The notes: generated from the letters alone by a model not told the origin. Positions 17,494 through 26,712 are shown, counted from the first letter of the stretch. The stretch is DNA of 64,000 bases from Pedobacter sp. KBS0701 (GCF_005938645.2 NZ_CP042171.1:1736001-1800000); one strand, 5' to 3'. Numbers and translations: made by a program.

Positions 17494-17706
17494 AAATGAA
17501 ATTCGTTAAGATAAATGAGATTATAACGCTGCGGTTGCCACAATTGTTATGCCGTAATTCACTCGAATATACCGAAATTCCACTGTTCCACCCGAAAATC
17601 AACTAAATTGAAGTTAAAAGAAATAATGTTGAAAATTAAAGTGAATGGTTTGTTCATTTGCAGGGTTTTGAATATGTTTACAGCATCAACTTCAATAAAA
17701 CCAGAT

Positions 17707-18141
17707 ATGACAAAGAAACTCTTAATTCTTTCGTGTTTATTAATTTCTATGCATTTTTGTTTTGCGCAAAAAACAAATGCAGAAAAAGAAGTAAATGATT
17801 CTGTAAGCAAACTGATCAGCTTAATGATAAATCCTGATAGTCTGGGTTTGGACAAATTGTTACTCAATAACCTGAGTTATGGCCACTCAAGCGGGAAAGT
17901 GCAAACTAAACAAGAGTTTATGCATTCGCTTCTTTCTGGTGAATCTGATTTTCTAGATATCAACTTAACGGATCAATCGGTTATTATTCAGAATAAAACA
18001 GCCTTAGTTAGGCATACCTTAAATGCTAAAACGAATGATAAAAATGTTCCAGGAAATGTAAAATTATATATTCTTTTAATCTGGAGTAAAGAAAAATCAG
18101 GCTGGAAGTTGCTTGGAAGGCAGGCTGTTAAGGTTCTATGA
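17707..18141 (+). CDS. Secreted NTF2-like (DUF4440-type) protein
   Basis: Small exported protein of 144 residues. The ATG at 17707 is chosen since it starts a signal peptide ending at FCFAQ; an upstream in-frame ATG adds an unlikely 33-residue tail. The mature part has the look of the SnoaL/DUF4440 cone-shaped fold: a helix with SVSKLI, the stretch LSYGHSSGKVQTKQEFMHSL, then four strands ending in WKLLGRQAVKVL. Proteins of this fold range from enzymes to binding modules, so the function is not known. Its stop is followed at once by a long palindrome and then the DUF4143 ATPase gene. Confidence 0.7.
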   Translation: MTKKLLILSCLLISMHFCFAQKTNAEKEVNDSVSKLISLMINPDSLGLDKLLLNNLSYGHSSGKVQTKQEFMHSLLSGESDFLDINLTDQSVIIQNKTALVRHTLNAKTNDKNVPGNVKLYILLIWSKEKSGWKLLGRQAVKVL

Positions 18142-18146
18142 TTTTT

Positions 18147-18181
18147 TTTACAATTTCGGAATCCGATTCCGAAATTGTAAA
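18147..18181. promoter_or_regulatory. Perfect 35-bp palindrome before the DUF4143 gene
   Basis: Arms of 17 bp (18147-18163 and 18165-18181) around one base, with core TTTCGGAATCCGATTCCGAAA-like symmetry. It ends eight bases before the ATG of the ATPase gene and begins five bases after the stop of the NTF2-like gene. With no T-run on the plus strand after it, an operator or a translation-blocking hairpin fits as well as a terminator. Confidence 0.6.
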
Positions 18182-18189
18182 TTTATAAA

Positions 18190-19344
18190 ATGATAGAAAG
18201 AACTGCTAAAAAAGAACTTCTTGATTTAAGTAATCAATTTAAATCAGTAGCCGTAATTGGCCCAAGGCAATCTGGAAAAACTACCTTAACAAAAAATGTT
18301 TTTCCAGAGAAACCCTATGTTTCTCTGGAAAATCCGGATACGCGTTTATACGCCGAAGATGACCCTCGTGGATTTTTAAGTCAATTTCCTAATGGAGCTA
18401 TCTTAGATGAGGCCCAGAGGACCCCTAAACTCTTTTCTTATATACAGCAAATTCTTGATGAATCGAAGTCTAAAGGAAAGTTCATCATAACTGGATCTAA
18501 TAATTTCTTACTTCAAGAAAGTATTGTGCAAAGCTTAGCTGGGAGAGTAGCTTACATTAAACTGCTACCTCTTTCTATCCCAGAATTAAAATCTGCAAAT
18601 TTGCTTGAAGAAAATATTAATAGTTTTATTCTTAAGGGCGGTTATCCACCTATCTATGATCAAAACATTCCGCCGAATAAATGGCACCAAAATTATATAA
18701 ATACCTATTTGGAAAAAGATGTGAGGCAGATAAAGAATATTACCAATTTATCATTATTCGAAAGGTTTTTAAGACTATGTGCAGGTAGGACCGGGCAGTT
18801 ACTAAATATGAACAGTTTAGGAATTGAAGTTGGGGTAGACAGCAAAACAATTGCTTCGTGGATTGCGGTTCTTGAAAGTAGTTTCGTGATACATCTACTG
18901 CGACCTCATCATCAGAACTTTAATAAACGTATAGTTAAAATGCCAAAGTTATATTTTTATGATACAGGATTGGCAGCAGCTTTACTTGGAATACAAAATG
19001 AACAACAATTGGATACTCACCCAGGTAAAGGAAGCCTTTTCGAAAATATGGTTATTATTGAAATGTTAAAATCAAGATTTAATTTAGGTTTAAGCGATAA
19101 TCTATATTTCTGGAGGGATAATGTGGGGAATGAGATTGATGTTCTGATTGATGAAGGAGGTACGCTTTATCCTATTGAAATTAAGGCTGGCAAAACCATA
19201 AACACCGATTACTTTAAGGGCATTAATTTTTGGAATAAATTGACTTCTGGAATAGGAGGTACAATAATATATGCAGGAAATCAATCGCAGATAAGGAGTA
19301 ATGATATTAATATTTATCCTTGGAACAGCATCGGTTGGAAATAA
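18190..19344 (+). CDS. AAA ATPase with DUF4143 domain
   Basis: Protein of 384 residues made of an N-terminal AAA ATPase and a C-terminal DUF4143 region, which has a PD-(D/E)XK-like nuclease look. Visible motifs: Walker A GPRQSGKT (24-31), Walker B ILDEAQ with Asp73 and Glu74, sensor ITGSNNFLL, and a C-terminal FWRDNVGNEIDVLI followed by PIEIKAG, which fits a nuclease-type E-x-K core. The family is widespread, patchy in distribution, often repeated in a genome, and still poorly understood. It is probably a mobile or defence-like solitary gene. A strong palindrome precedes it and may bind the protein or another repressor. Confidence 0.9.
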   Translation: MIERTAKKELLDLSNQFKSVAVIGPRQSGKTTLTKNVFPEKPYVSLENPDTRLYAEDDPRGFLSQFPNGAILDEAQRTPKLFSYIQQILDESKSKGKFIITGSNNFLLQESIVQSLAGRVAYIKLLPLSIPELKSANLLEENINSFILKGGYPPIYDQNIPPNKWHQNYINTYLEKDVRQIKNITNLSLFERFLRLCAGRTGQLLNMNSLGIEVGVDSKTIASWIAVLESSFVIHLLRPHHQNFNKRIVKMPKLYFYDTGLAAALLGIQNEQQLDTHPGKGSLFENMVIIEMLKSRFNLGLSDNLYFWRDNVGNEIDVLIDEGGTLYPIEIKAGKTINTDYFKGINFWNKLTSGIGGTIIYAGNQSQIRSNDINIYPWNSIGWK

Positions 19345-19375
19345 CTAGACGGACAAGCGGTTAAGGTGCCTTAGC

Positions 19376-19503
19376 TGAGTTTGGAGTTGAGCGTTTGGAG
19401 TTGTGAGGACTAAATGCAGAAGAAAAAATTTATCATTTAATTTTTTCTTCATACTTTTAAATCGTTAGAAAAAGACTCCAGACTCACCACTCCAAACTCC
19501 CAA
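19376..19503. repeat. Inverted repeat after the DUF4143 gene
   Basis: GAGTTTGGAGTTG on the left (about 19378) and CACTCCAAACTCCCAAC on the right (about 19488) are inverted near-copies about 90 bases apart. They lie between two convergent genes and may pair as a long hairpin that ends transcription. Confidence 0.4.
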
Positions 19504-19908
19504 CTATTTTATCATCACCCCCGGTCTGTTCACTAATGGAATTTTAATCAGATTAGAGTCGATAATGCTTTCAGGTAAGAAAATAAATTTTTTGTCGTAA
19601 ATGGTACTGCCGATGTAATAGCTCAGCCAGTATTCGTTGGTTAAACCAAAAACCTCGGGATCAATGGCTTCTACGCCAGCAAAAGAATTTGCTTCCATAT
19701 CACCAACAAAGTGCCTTAATACAGAAGTTTTTACCTGCTTACCGTCTTTTTCTCCATAACCCTTAGAGCTGATTAAAACATTGGTTATGGGTTCGTTTTT
19801 TAAATTGACGAGATAAACCGTCCAGCTTTTTACTTCAGGTGTTTCGCCCATTAATACAACGGCCATTGCGATATCTTCAACTGTATTTTCTGGTAAATCT
19901 GATTTCAA
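19504..19908 (-). CDS. Conserved small protein downstream of topA
   Basis: I cannot name the function. The 134-residue chain is soluble with no signal peptide. The start codon appears to be TTG, since the only inner ATG would remove the well-formed block SDLPENTVEDIAMAVV. Recognisable blocks are VYLVNLKNEPITNVLISSKGYGEKDGK and LTNEYWLSYYIGSTIYDKKFIF, which look like an extended beta sandwich. Similar proteins seem to occur near topA in other Bacteroidota, by recollection only. Here it lies 73 bases past topA on the same strand and may be co-transcribed with it. Confidence 0.7.
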   Translation of the reverse strand: MKSDLPENTVEDIAMAVVLMGETPEVKSWTVYLVNLKNEPITNVLISSKGYGEKDGKQVKTSVLRHFVGDMEANSFAGVEAIDPEVFGLTNEYWLSYYIGSTIYDKKFIFLPESIIDSNLIKIPLVNRPGVMIK

Positions 19909-19981
19909 TTGGGTTAACTGTTAAATTGTTTAATCGTACTGTGTAAATTAATGAATTTCAAGATGATCTTTAATCTTAGAT

Positions 19982-22546
19982 TTATTTCTTCTTCGCTACA
20001 GCCTTTTTTGCCGGCGCTGCTTTTTTCTTTGCGGGTGCTTTTTTCTTCGTTTCAAAAGCATTAGGCACCTGTTCCACGATCATTTTCTTCACCGTTTCCA
20101 AATCAATGTCTGCCAGTTCTTCCGGTGTATATTTCTGCTTGGTCGCCTCGTTATTCCTTAATTTGAGCATCAGTTTGCCAAAACGGATAAACGGTCCCCA
20201 ACGGCCATTCTCAATAGAGATTTTTTCAGCATCCCAGGTTTTAATGTACCTGTTGGCTTCTTTTTCTACTTTTTTGCCGATTAAGGTATTAATATCTTCT
20301 TGTGTTAAATTGTCGAAATCGTATCCTTTTGCCGGAATATTGATAAAAAGATCGTTCCATTTGATAAACGGACCAAAACGGCCTTTTCCTTTTGTTACCC
20401 CTAAACCTTCGTAAAAAGCAATCGGCGCATCAGCATCCATTTTCTCTTTGATAATTTCAACTGCTCTTTCGTAAGTTACCGATAGCGGCTCTTCGTTTTT
20501 AGGAAGAGAAATAAAACTTTCGCCCCACTTTACATAAGGACCAAAACGGCCAACCCCAATCATTACTTCCTTACCTTCAAAATCAGGAAGCTGGAAAGGA
20601 AGTTTAAATAGTTCAAGCGCTTCATCTAAAGTAATGGTTGCAACAGATTGTGTGCGCATTAAGCTGGCATACCGGGGTTTTTCCTCTTCATCCAATTCTC
20701 CAATCTGAACCAATGGGCCAAATTTACCAACCTTAGTATATACATTTTTACCAGTTGCCGGATCTAATCCCAATAAACGCTCACCTGTAGCACGTTCGGC
20801 AGTTTCTAAAGTGGTTTCTACTTCGCTATGGAAAGGATTATAAAAAGAATGCAGCATTTTGGTCCACTCTTGTAAACCTTGCGCAATTTCGTCAAATTCC
20901 TTTTCTACTTTGGCCGTAAAGTTAAAATCTACAATACCTTTAAAATGTTCTACTAAGAAATCGTTTACTACTTCACCTATATCAGTAGGGAAAAGTTTCG
21001 ATTTTTCTGCACCGGTAATTTCCGATTTAATTTCTTTTTTTACCTGTCCACCAGCTAAAACAAAAGCAGTAAACTTTCGTTGTTTGCCGTCTCTATCTTC
21101 TTTAACCACATAACCACGGTTTTGTACGGTAGAAATAGTTGGTGCATAAGTAGACGGGCGACCAATGCCCAGTTCTTCCAGTTTTTTAACCAAACTGGCT
21201 TCTGTATATCTGGCTGGCGGGCGCGAATAACGCTCCGTGGCCTGCATTTCTTTTAAAAATAATTCCTGCCCCTTACTTAAAGGAGGTAAAATTGCACCAC
21301 CTTCTTTTTCTTCGTTTTCTTCATCATCCGTAGATTCCAGGTAAACTTTTAAGAAACCATCGAACTTTAATACTTCACCTTCTGCCACTAAATGTTCTTT
21401 TCTGGTTGAAGCGGTAATCTGTGCGGTTGTCTTTTCAAACAAAGCTTCACTCATTTGCGAAGCAATGGAACGTTTCCAGATCAAATCGTATAAACGTTTT
21501 TCTGAAATATCTCCATCTACGGTATGTCTGTCGAAATATGTCGGGCGGATGGCTTCGTGAGCTTCTTGCGCACCAGCCGATTTGGTTTTATAAACGCGGT
21601 GTTGGTGGTATTTATCTCCATAAGCAGATTTAATCTCGGCAGCAGCAGCATTTAATGCGGTTTCTGATAAATTTACAGAGTCTGTTCTCATGTAAGTAAT
21701 CTTACCCGCTTCGTACAATCTCTGCGCAACCTGCATGGTTCTCGCAACCGAAAAACCTAATTTTCTGGAAGCTTCCTGTTGCAGGGTAGAAGTGGTAAAA
21801 GGGGCGGCCGGATTGCGCTTTGCCGGACGGGTTTCTAAACTCGTGATATCGAATTTAGCATTTACACAATCCTGAAGAAATTTTTCGGCATCCGCTTCAC
21901 TTTCAAAACGTTGTGGCAATTCTGCCTTCACCATTTCTTTTCCTTTTCCGGTAGAAAACTGTGCAGTAATTTTATAAGCAGCGGCTGCATTAAAGTTTAA
22001 AACTTCGCGTTCTCTATCCACAATTAAACGTACGGCCACGGATTGTACACGGCCTGCAGAAAGGGATGGTTTTACTTTTTTCCATAATACAGGAGAAAGT
22101 TCAAAACCCACCAAACGATCCAATACACGGCGAGCCTGTTGAGCATTTACCAGATTATAATCAATCCCACGGGGACTATCGATTGCTTTTAGAATTGCAG
22201 GTTTGGTAATTTCATGAAATACAATACGTTTTGTTTTCTCTACTTTCAGGCCTAAAGTTTCAAATAAGTGCCAGGAGATGGCTTCTCCCTCGCGGTCCTC
22301 ATCGGATGCCAGCCATACCATTTCGGCCTCTTTAGCTAGTTTTTTTAATTCGGCGACAACATTTTTCTTGTCGGCGGGAACCTCGTAGGTTTGGGCAAAA
22401 TTGTTCTTAATATCAATCGCCATATCGCCTTTAACTAAATCACGGATGTGGCCATAGCTAGATTTCACAAGGAAATCTTTGCCTAAATAGCCTTCTATAG
22501 TTTTAGCTTTTGCGGGTGACTCGACGATTAATAAATTTTTGGCCAT
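19982..22546 (-). CDS. topA: DNA topoisomerase I
   Basis: Type IA enzyme that relaxes negative supercoils. The start is the ATG at 22546, giving MAKNLLIVESPAKA; an upstream in-frame start adds 16 residues with no family match. Parts: Toprim domain with Asp82 and Asp84 in SDEDREGEA, the cleavage Tyr285 in TYMRTDS, and the phrase VQSVAVRLIVDRERE. The C-terminus lacks CxxC zinc ribbons; instead it has repeated Toprim_Crpt-type units (phrases like GRFGPYVKWG, GRFGPFIKWN, GRWGPFIRFG) and a Lys/Ala tail PAKKKAAPAKKAVAKKK. This design is usual in Bacteroidota. Length 854. Confidence 0.97.
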   Translation of the reverse strand: MAKNLLIVESPAKAKTIEGYLGKDFLVKSSYGHIRDLVKGDMAIDIKNNFAQTYEVPADKKNVVAELKKLAKEAEMVWLASDEDREGEAISWHLFETLGLKVEKTKRIVFHEITKPAILKAIDSPRGIDYNLVNAQQARRVLDRLVGFELSPVLWKKVKPSLSAGRVQSVAVRLIVDREREVLNFNAAAAYKITAQFSTGKGKEMVKAELPQRFESEADAEKFLQDCVNAKFDITSLETRPAKRNPAAPFTTSTLQQEASRKLGFSVARTMQVAQRLYEAGKITYMRTDSVNLSETALNAAAAEIKSAYGDKYHQHRVYKTKSAGAQEAHEAIRPTYFDRHTVDGDISEKRLYDLIWKRSIASQMSEALFEKTTAQITASTRKEHLVAEGEVLKFDGFLKVYLESTDDEENEEKEGGAILPPLSKGQELFLKEMQATERYSRPPARYTEASLVKKLEELGIGRPSTYAPTISTVQNRGYVVKEDRDGKQRKFTAFVLAGGQVKKEIKSEITGAEKSKLFPTDIGEVVNDFLVEHFKGIVDFNFTAKVEKEFDEIAQGLQEWTKMLHSFYNPFHSEVETTLETAERATGERLLGLDPATGKNVYTKVGKFGPLVQIGELDEEEKPRYASLMRTQSVATITLDEALELFKLPFQLPDFEGKEVMIGVGRFGPYVKWGESFISLPKNEEPLSVTYERAVEIIKEKMDADAPIAFYEGLGVTKGKGRFGPFIKWNDLFINIPAKGYDFDNLTQEDINTLIGKKVEKEANRYIKTWDAEKISIENGRWGPFIRFGKLMLKLRNNEATKQKYTPEELADIDLETVKKMIVEQVPNAFETKKKAPAKKKAAPAKKAVAKKK

Positions 22547-23100
22547 GAAATACGTTTTTGTGCAAATAAAGCTATAATTAAAGCATAAATCCAAACCTGA
22601 GGAGAATTTAATATATTTTTTTTATCAATTAAGTGATAAATATGTTGGTTTATATGTCGATTTTAATCTGGTTTTAATCTTTTTTATTTTTGAAAAGCAA
22701 TAACAATGCTGTTAGGTTGAGGTTGGGCCCGCCCCCGTTTCTGCCGATGAAAAATCGGCATCTCACTTCGGTCGGGTTTAGTTGGCTTGGCTGATGCTGC
22801 TATTCAGGTTTTAATAGCGTTTTGCTAGTATGAAGCGATAAGAACAGACTTTGTTAATTAAACCGGATAGAGCGGAATAGCCCACAGCGCAGCGGGGACT
22901 ATAAGCGATAGCAGGGCTACAACTGCGAAGAACTACTGCGCGCTCATTTCTTGATCAAAAGAAATAATGATTTATGACAAATAGCCGCCTTATTGGCAAT
23001 ACCTCAAATGCTTTAATTATGGATATCACATAATTTACAGCCACATTACATCAAGACAACCGTTTTGTACCTATATTCGTATATAAAAATAAAAACAACG
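22547..23100. other. Gap between divergent topA and glutathione peroxidase genes
   Basis: No gene seen. A hairpin with arms GCCGAT and ATCGGC lies near 22743-22760. At 22870-22930 is one copy of a repeat whose inverted relative occurs at 55371-55429. The topA promoter should lie at the left end, around a GGTTTGG motif on the minus strand, but the -7 box is not clear. Confidence 0.45.
22870..22930. repeat. Dispersed repeat, copy 1
   Basis: Contains GAGCGGAATAGCCC, then GGGACTATAAGCGA and AGCAGGGCTACAACTGC. The same order, inverted, is found at 55371-55429 with about four-fifths identity by eye. It is noncoding in both places. Confidence 0.6.
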
Positions 23101-23613
23101 ATGATCAGCACTATTCTAATCCTATTAAACTTATTGGTATCTCCACCAAAAAATGTTTACGATTTCAGCTTTAAAACCATTGATGGTAAGGAAATTAAGC
23201 TTTCTAAATTTAAAGGCAAAAAAATCCTAATTGTTAACACTGCATCTAAATGTGGTTTTACGCCACAGTATGAAGATTTAGAAAAACTTCAGAAACAATA
23301 TGGTAAAAAGGTCGTATTAATCGGTTTCCCGGCGGGTAACTTTGGCGGACAGGAATTTTCTACTAATGCAGAAATTAAAGAGTTTTGCACCGGGAAGTAT
23401 AATGTTTCGTTTTTGCTTGCAGAAAAAAGCAGTGTTAAAGGCGATGATATCAGTCCTTTGTTTAAGTATTTAACTTCTCAGACCAATACTGAAGAGCAGG
23501 GTGATATTAAATGGAATTTTGAGAAATTTCTAATCAACGAAAAAGGAGAATTGGTACACCGTTTCCGTTCTAAAACAAAACCTACTGACGAGGCGATCGT
23601 AAAAAACCTGTAA
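23101..23613 (+). CDS. Glutathione peroxidase family protein
   Basis: Thiol peroxidase of the glutathione peroxidase family that reduces peroxides, probably with thioredoxin as donor because Bacteroidota mostly lack glutathione. I choose the ATG at 23101, which begins a signal-like hydrophobic stretch (MISTILILLNLLVSP). The mature fold has the peroxidatic Cys51 in NTASKCGFT, Gln84 in NFGGQEF, and Trp138-Asn139 in KWNFEKFL, so the catalytic tetrad is whole. A likely resolving Cys96 lies in KEFCTGKY. Length is 170 residues. The enzyme may be periplasmic. It is preceded by a long repeat-bearing gap. Confidence 0.93.
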   Translation: MISTILILLNLLVSPPKNVYDFSFKTIDGKEIKLSKFKGKKILIVNTASKCGFTPQYEDLEKLQKQYGKKVVLIGFPAGNFGGQEFSTNAEIKEFCTGKYNVSFLLAEKSSVKGDDISPLFKYLTSQTNTEEQGDIKWNFEKFLINEKGELVHRFRSKTKPTDEAIVKNL

Positions 23614-23960
23614 AAGGATGTAAAATGGATTATGTAAGAGGGGAGATGAATTTCTTTCTTCTGCAAATTATTTAAAAGGTAAAGTGGTATAGCCATTTTG
23701 CCTTTTTTTATACACAATATAGGAGAGATTGGAGAATTTTGGGCAAGAGAAAGGGGCTTAAATCCATAAGCCCCAATAAACCAAACAAACTATTTATGAA
23801 GTTTAAATAAAACGCCTGTTTAGCTAAAAAGTTTTTGAAAAAAATAAATTTATTAGTTGATAATATTGCGTTAACAGATCAATCCCTATTTATAACGTAA
23901 AATGGGCGATACTGTAACCAAATTGATGGAAAAAGGCGGGATATTTTTGACGCTGAGATG
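23614..23960. other. Gap between convergent genes with terminator hairpin
   Basis: A stem of GGGGCTTA (23753-23760) and TAAGCCCC (23767-23774) with a 6-base loop sits between the convergent genes for the glutathione peroxidase and the YycJ-like hydrolase. I see no gene. Confidence 0.5.
23753..23774. terminator. Hairpin between convergent genes
   Basis: Perfect 8-bp stem and 6-base loop, flanked by A-rich and T-rich runs. It is a likely terminator for one or both converging transcripts. Confidence 0.5.
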
Positions 23961-24797
23961 TTAAAACAGGTTAAGTTGCTCGGGTTGGTATAGGCTGGGA
24001 TCGAAGTTGTAAACTTCAGGTGTATTTTGCCTGTTGCTAACGTAATAGAGCGCTGTTTCCTCATGTCTCGAAGCTACTTTTACAAGAGTATCACCGGCCA
24101 CATTTTTAAAAAGACTTTCAACTAAGTCAGCGTTGTTATTATCTTTTGATAAGTGGCTCAGTAATAGATGGCTCATGTATGGCGCTTTGTGGTTGATGAA
24201 AAGTTCCAGTGCCTGTGCATTGCTCAGGTGGCCATGGCCACCTGTAATCCTTCTTTTCAAAAAATAAGGATATTTACCACGCTCCAGCATCGCTGCATCA
24301 TAATTGGCTTCTAAGAAAGCGGCATGACAGTTTTTGAAATGGCTAATTAAACGATCGCATATTGAGCCAATATCTGTAAAAACCCCAACTCTTACTTCAT
24401 TACATTCAACAGTAAAACTATAAGGATCAGCGGCATCGTGAACTTTAGAAAAGGCGGTAATCTTTAAGTTGCCAATATGAATATGTTGTTGATGGTTTAA
24501 TGAAAAGGTATTGTTTGCATCCAAAAGAAGCCGGCTGCTTTTTAAGGTAGCTGTACTGATGTAGACCGGGAGTTTATATTTTTTAGCAAAAACAGCTAAC
24601 CCTTTAATATGGTCGCTATGTTCGTGCGAGATAAAAACAGCTTTTACTTTGCTTACAGGCAAACCCAAACGGTTCATCCGGATTTCAACCTCTTTGCAGG
24701 TTAGGCCGATATCAACCAAAACAGCTTCATTATCATTACCTATATAGTAACAATTGCCATTACTGCCTGAATTGATTGATGTAAAATATAAAGCCAT
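23961..24797 (-). CDS. YycJ/WalJ-like metallo-beta-lactamase-fold hydrolase
   Basis: Metal-dependent hydrolase of 278 residues, near the usual 260. Metal site motifs: SHEHSDHI at about residue 57, further ligands in DIG and GHGHLSNAQA, and LSHLSKDNNN near 215. Firmicutes relatives (YycJ/WalJ) are linked to coordination of DNA or cell-wall processes, and 5' to 3' exonuclease activity has been reported for this group, but the role here is inferred. The gene follows marR on the same strand after 46 bases, so the two may share a transcript that faces the MFS gene. Confidence 0.9.
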   Translation of the reverse strand: MALYFTSINSGSNGNCYYIGNDNEAVLVDIGLTCKEVEIRMNRLGLPVSKVKAVFISHEHSDHIKGLAVFAKKYKLPVYISTATLKSSRLLLDANNTFSLNHQQHIHIGNLKITAFSKVHDAADPYSFTVECNEVRVGVFTDIGSICDRLISHFKNCHAAFLEANYDAAMLERGKYPYFLKRRITGGHGHLSNAQALELFINHKAPYMSHLLLSHLSKDNNNADLVESLFKNVAGDTLVKVASRHEETALYYVSNRQNTPEVYNFDPSLYQPEQLNLF

Positions 24798-24843
24798 TTT
24801 GAGGTTGCAAGATAAGGCTTATTTGGCGAAGCAAAAAAGAAAA

Positions 24844-25287
24844 TTATACTCTGACACCATTGTGTTCTACTAAACGCGAAAGCAAGGGTAAAAAAGCCTG
24901 GATGAGGTTGATTTCTTCAGAAGAAAAGATTTTTTCCATGGTTTGTACCAGCCATTCTTCTTTTATTTTTCTACTTGCAACAATATGTTTTTCGCCAAGT
25001 TTGGTTAAGCCGATAAAAACCTTTCGTTTGTCCTCTTCACTTGGAAAGCGCTCTACACATTTAGCATCAAACAGGCGGTTAATGATCTGCGAAATGGCTT
25101 GTTTGGATACTCTTTCCATGTCTGCCAGTTCTGTAGAAAGCATTTTGCCATGTTGTTCCAATAACGACATGGTCAGTAATTCAGCGTTACTAAAGTCTGA
25201 ACTTACATTTTGCTTGCGTAACTCCCTGGTTAAGCGGGTAACGGTGCTTCTTAATTTTGCGGCAATCTCTTGTGTTTGAGTAGGCAT
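24844..25287 (-). CDS. MarR-family transcriptional regulator
   Basis: Dimeric winged-helix repressor of 147 residues. The DNA-binding part is seen in LLEQHGKMLSTELADMERVSKQAISQIINRLFDAKCVERFPSEEDKRK, with the typical wing sequence SEEDKRKVFIGLT. It is divergent from an MFS transporter gene. The perfect palindrome GTAAAGTTACTTTAC at 25433-25447, overlapping the likely promoter of that transporter, is a good candidate operator. The standard model is repression of the exporter until a small ligand lifts it. Confidence 0.92.
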   Translation of the reverse strand: MPTQTQEIAAKLRSTVTRLTRELRKQNVSSDFSNAELLTMSLLEQHGKMLSTELADMERVSKQAISQIINRLFDAKCVERFPSEEDKRKVFIGLTKLGEKHIVASRKIKEEWLVQTMEKIFSSEEINLIQAFLPLLSRLVEHNGVRV

Positions 25288-25397
25288 ATTATTGGTAAAT
25301 AAACTTTACAAATATAAGGTTTTATTTCTATAGATGAACTAAAGAGCTTTTATTAGGTGTGTGAATTATGATGATAGCGTGATAAAAAGACGTACTT

Positions 25398-25447
25398 TTT
25401 GTTTTACAGTTTAATTAGAATTTTATACTTTTGTAAAGTTACTTTAC
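25398..25447 (+). promoter_or_regulatory. Promoter and MarR operator for the MFS gene
   Basis: A -7 box TACTTTTG at 25426-25433 matches the Bacteroidota consensus TAnnTTTG; a TTTG at 25398-25401 lies 24 bases upstream, slightly more than normal. Directly after is the perfect palindrome GTAAAGTTACTTTAC at 25433-25447, covering the expected transcription start. This is the place where a MarR repressor would block RNA polymerase. Confidence 0.5.
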
Positions 25448-25457
25448 TATTTTGATT

Positions 25458-26687
25458 ATGAGTATTTTTCGTTCGTTAAGACATTACAATTACAGGTTAT
25501 TTTTTACAGGCCAGGCCATTTCATTAATAGGTACTTGGATGCAGCGTGTTGCCATTAGCTGGTTGGTTTACCGTTTAACAGGTTCGGCATTTTTATTGGG
25601 ACTGATTACTTTTTTAAGTTTAATCCCTTCGCTGGTACTGGCGCCTTATGCAGGGAGCTATGTTGACAGGCATAACAAGTATAAGATTTTAGTGATTACC
25701 CAGGTCATACTGATGCTTCAGGCTGGTGCTCTGGCTTTAATGATCTGGTTTAAGGTGTACGATATGTTCTGGATTGCAGCACTTGCGCTGGTTCAGGGCC
25801 TGGTAAATGCTTTTGATGTTACCGCCCGACAATCGTTAATGGTAAATTTAATTGATGATAAAGAAGATTTGCCCAATGCCATAGCCCTCAATTCTTCAAT
25901 GTTTAATGCGGCAAGGTTGATCGGGCCGGCATTGGCAGGAATAATTTTAAGTACCTGGGGTGAAGATATCTGTTTCCTGATCAATTTCGTAAGCTTTATT
26001 GCGGTATTAGGTTGTTTGGTTATGATGAAACTGAAACTCACCAGGCATCAAAAATCGACAGAAAATATCTGGATCGACCTGAAAAAAGGCTACGATTATC
26101 TTAAATCATCTCCGGATTTGGCCTCTATGGTATTAATGATGGCCGCATCGAGTTTATTGGTAATCCCTTTTACTACTTTGTTGCCTGTTTTTGCAAAAGA
26201 TATTTTTAATGGAAATGCCACAACATTTGGCTGGTTTGAAAGTGCTGCAGGGCTTGGGGCTTTCTTCGGGGCAATTTATATGGCTACTTTAAAGGCAGGC
26301 CAAAATCTACAGAAAATTGTTATGATGTCGGGTGTGCTGCTGGCTATTTCTGTTGTGGCGCTGGCTATATCCCCATCACTTATTATGGCTTTAATTTGCA
26401 CCAGTATGGCTGCCTTAGGCTTAATGGCGCAAACTTCATCTATTAATACCTATTTGCAAACCCACGCCGATGATGTCATGCGGGGCAGGACTTTAAGTTA
26501 TTATATTATGGCTTACCAGGGGGTATTGCCGATCGGAAGTTTATTGATGGGTTATTTGGCGCATATTTTTGGTACCCAGGTTGTAGTCGCCTTTGAAGGT
26601 GTTGCAGGGTTGTTGATTGTGGCTGCGTTTGTATATCATGAAAAACATAGAAATCAATTGAATAGCAGTGCGATGTCGCTGAATTAA
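25458..26687 (+). CDS. MFS transporter, EntS/DHA3-like exporter
   Basis: Proton-driven efflux protein of about 409 residues and 12 hydrophobic segments. The start is the ATG at 25458; a TTG two codons upstream is in frame. The N-terminus LRHYNYRLFFTGQAISLIGTWMQRVAISWLVYRLTGSA is the family signature, and the loop DRHNKYKILVITQ fits the MFS motif A. This group exports siderophores or drugs. It lies divergent from a MarR gene with a palindrome overlapping its promoter, which fits drug-inducible efflux. Substrate unknown. Confidence 0.93.
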   Translation: MSIFRSLRHYNYRLFFTGQAISLIGTWMQRVAISWLVYRLTGSAFLLGLITFLSLIPSLVLAPYAGSYVDRHNKYKILVITQVILMLQAGALALMIWFKVYDMFWIAALALVQGLVNAFDVTARQSLMVNLIDDKEDLPNAIALNSSMFNAARLIGPALAGIILSTWGEDICFLINFVSFIAVLGCLVMMKLKLTRHQKSTENIWIDLKKGYDYLKSSPDLASMVLMMAASSLLVIPFTTLLPVFAKDIFNGNATTFGWFESAAGLGAFFGAIYMATLKAGQNLQKIVMMSGVLLAISVVALAISPSLIMALICTSMAALGLMAQTSSINTYLQTHADDVMRGRTLSYYIMAYQGVLPIGSLLMGYLAHIFGTQVVVAFEGVAGLLIVAAFVYHEKHRNQLNSSAMSLN

Positions 26688-26712
26688 TATTTCGTCCGTT
26701 TTTTTGTGTGAG

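Noticed and set aside
17559..17867. 102-codon minus frame over the NTF2-like gene
   Set aside because: Shadow; the plus-strand gene has a signal peptide and a fold.
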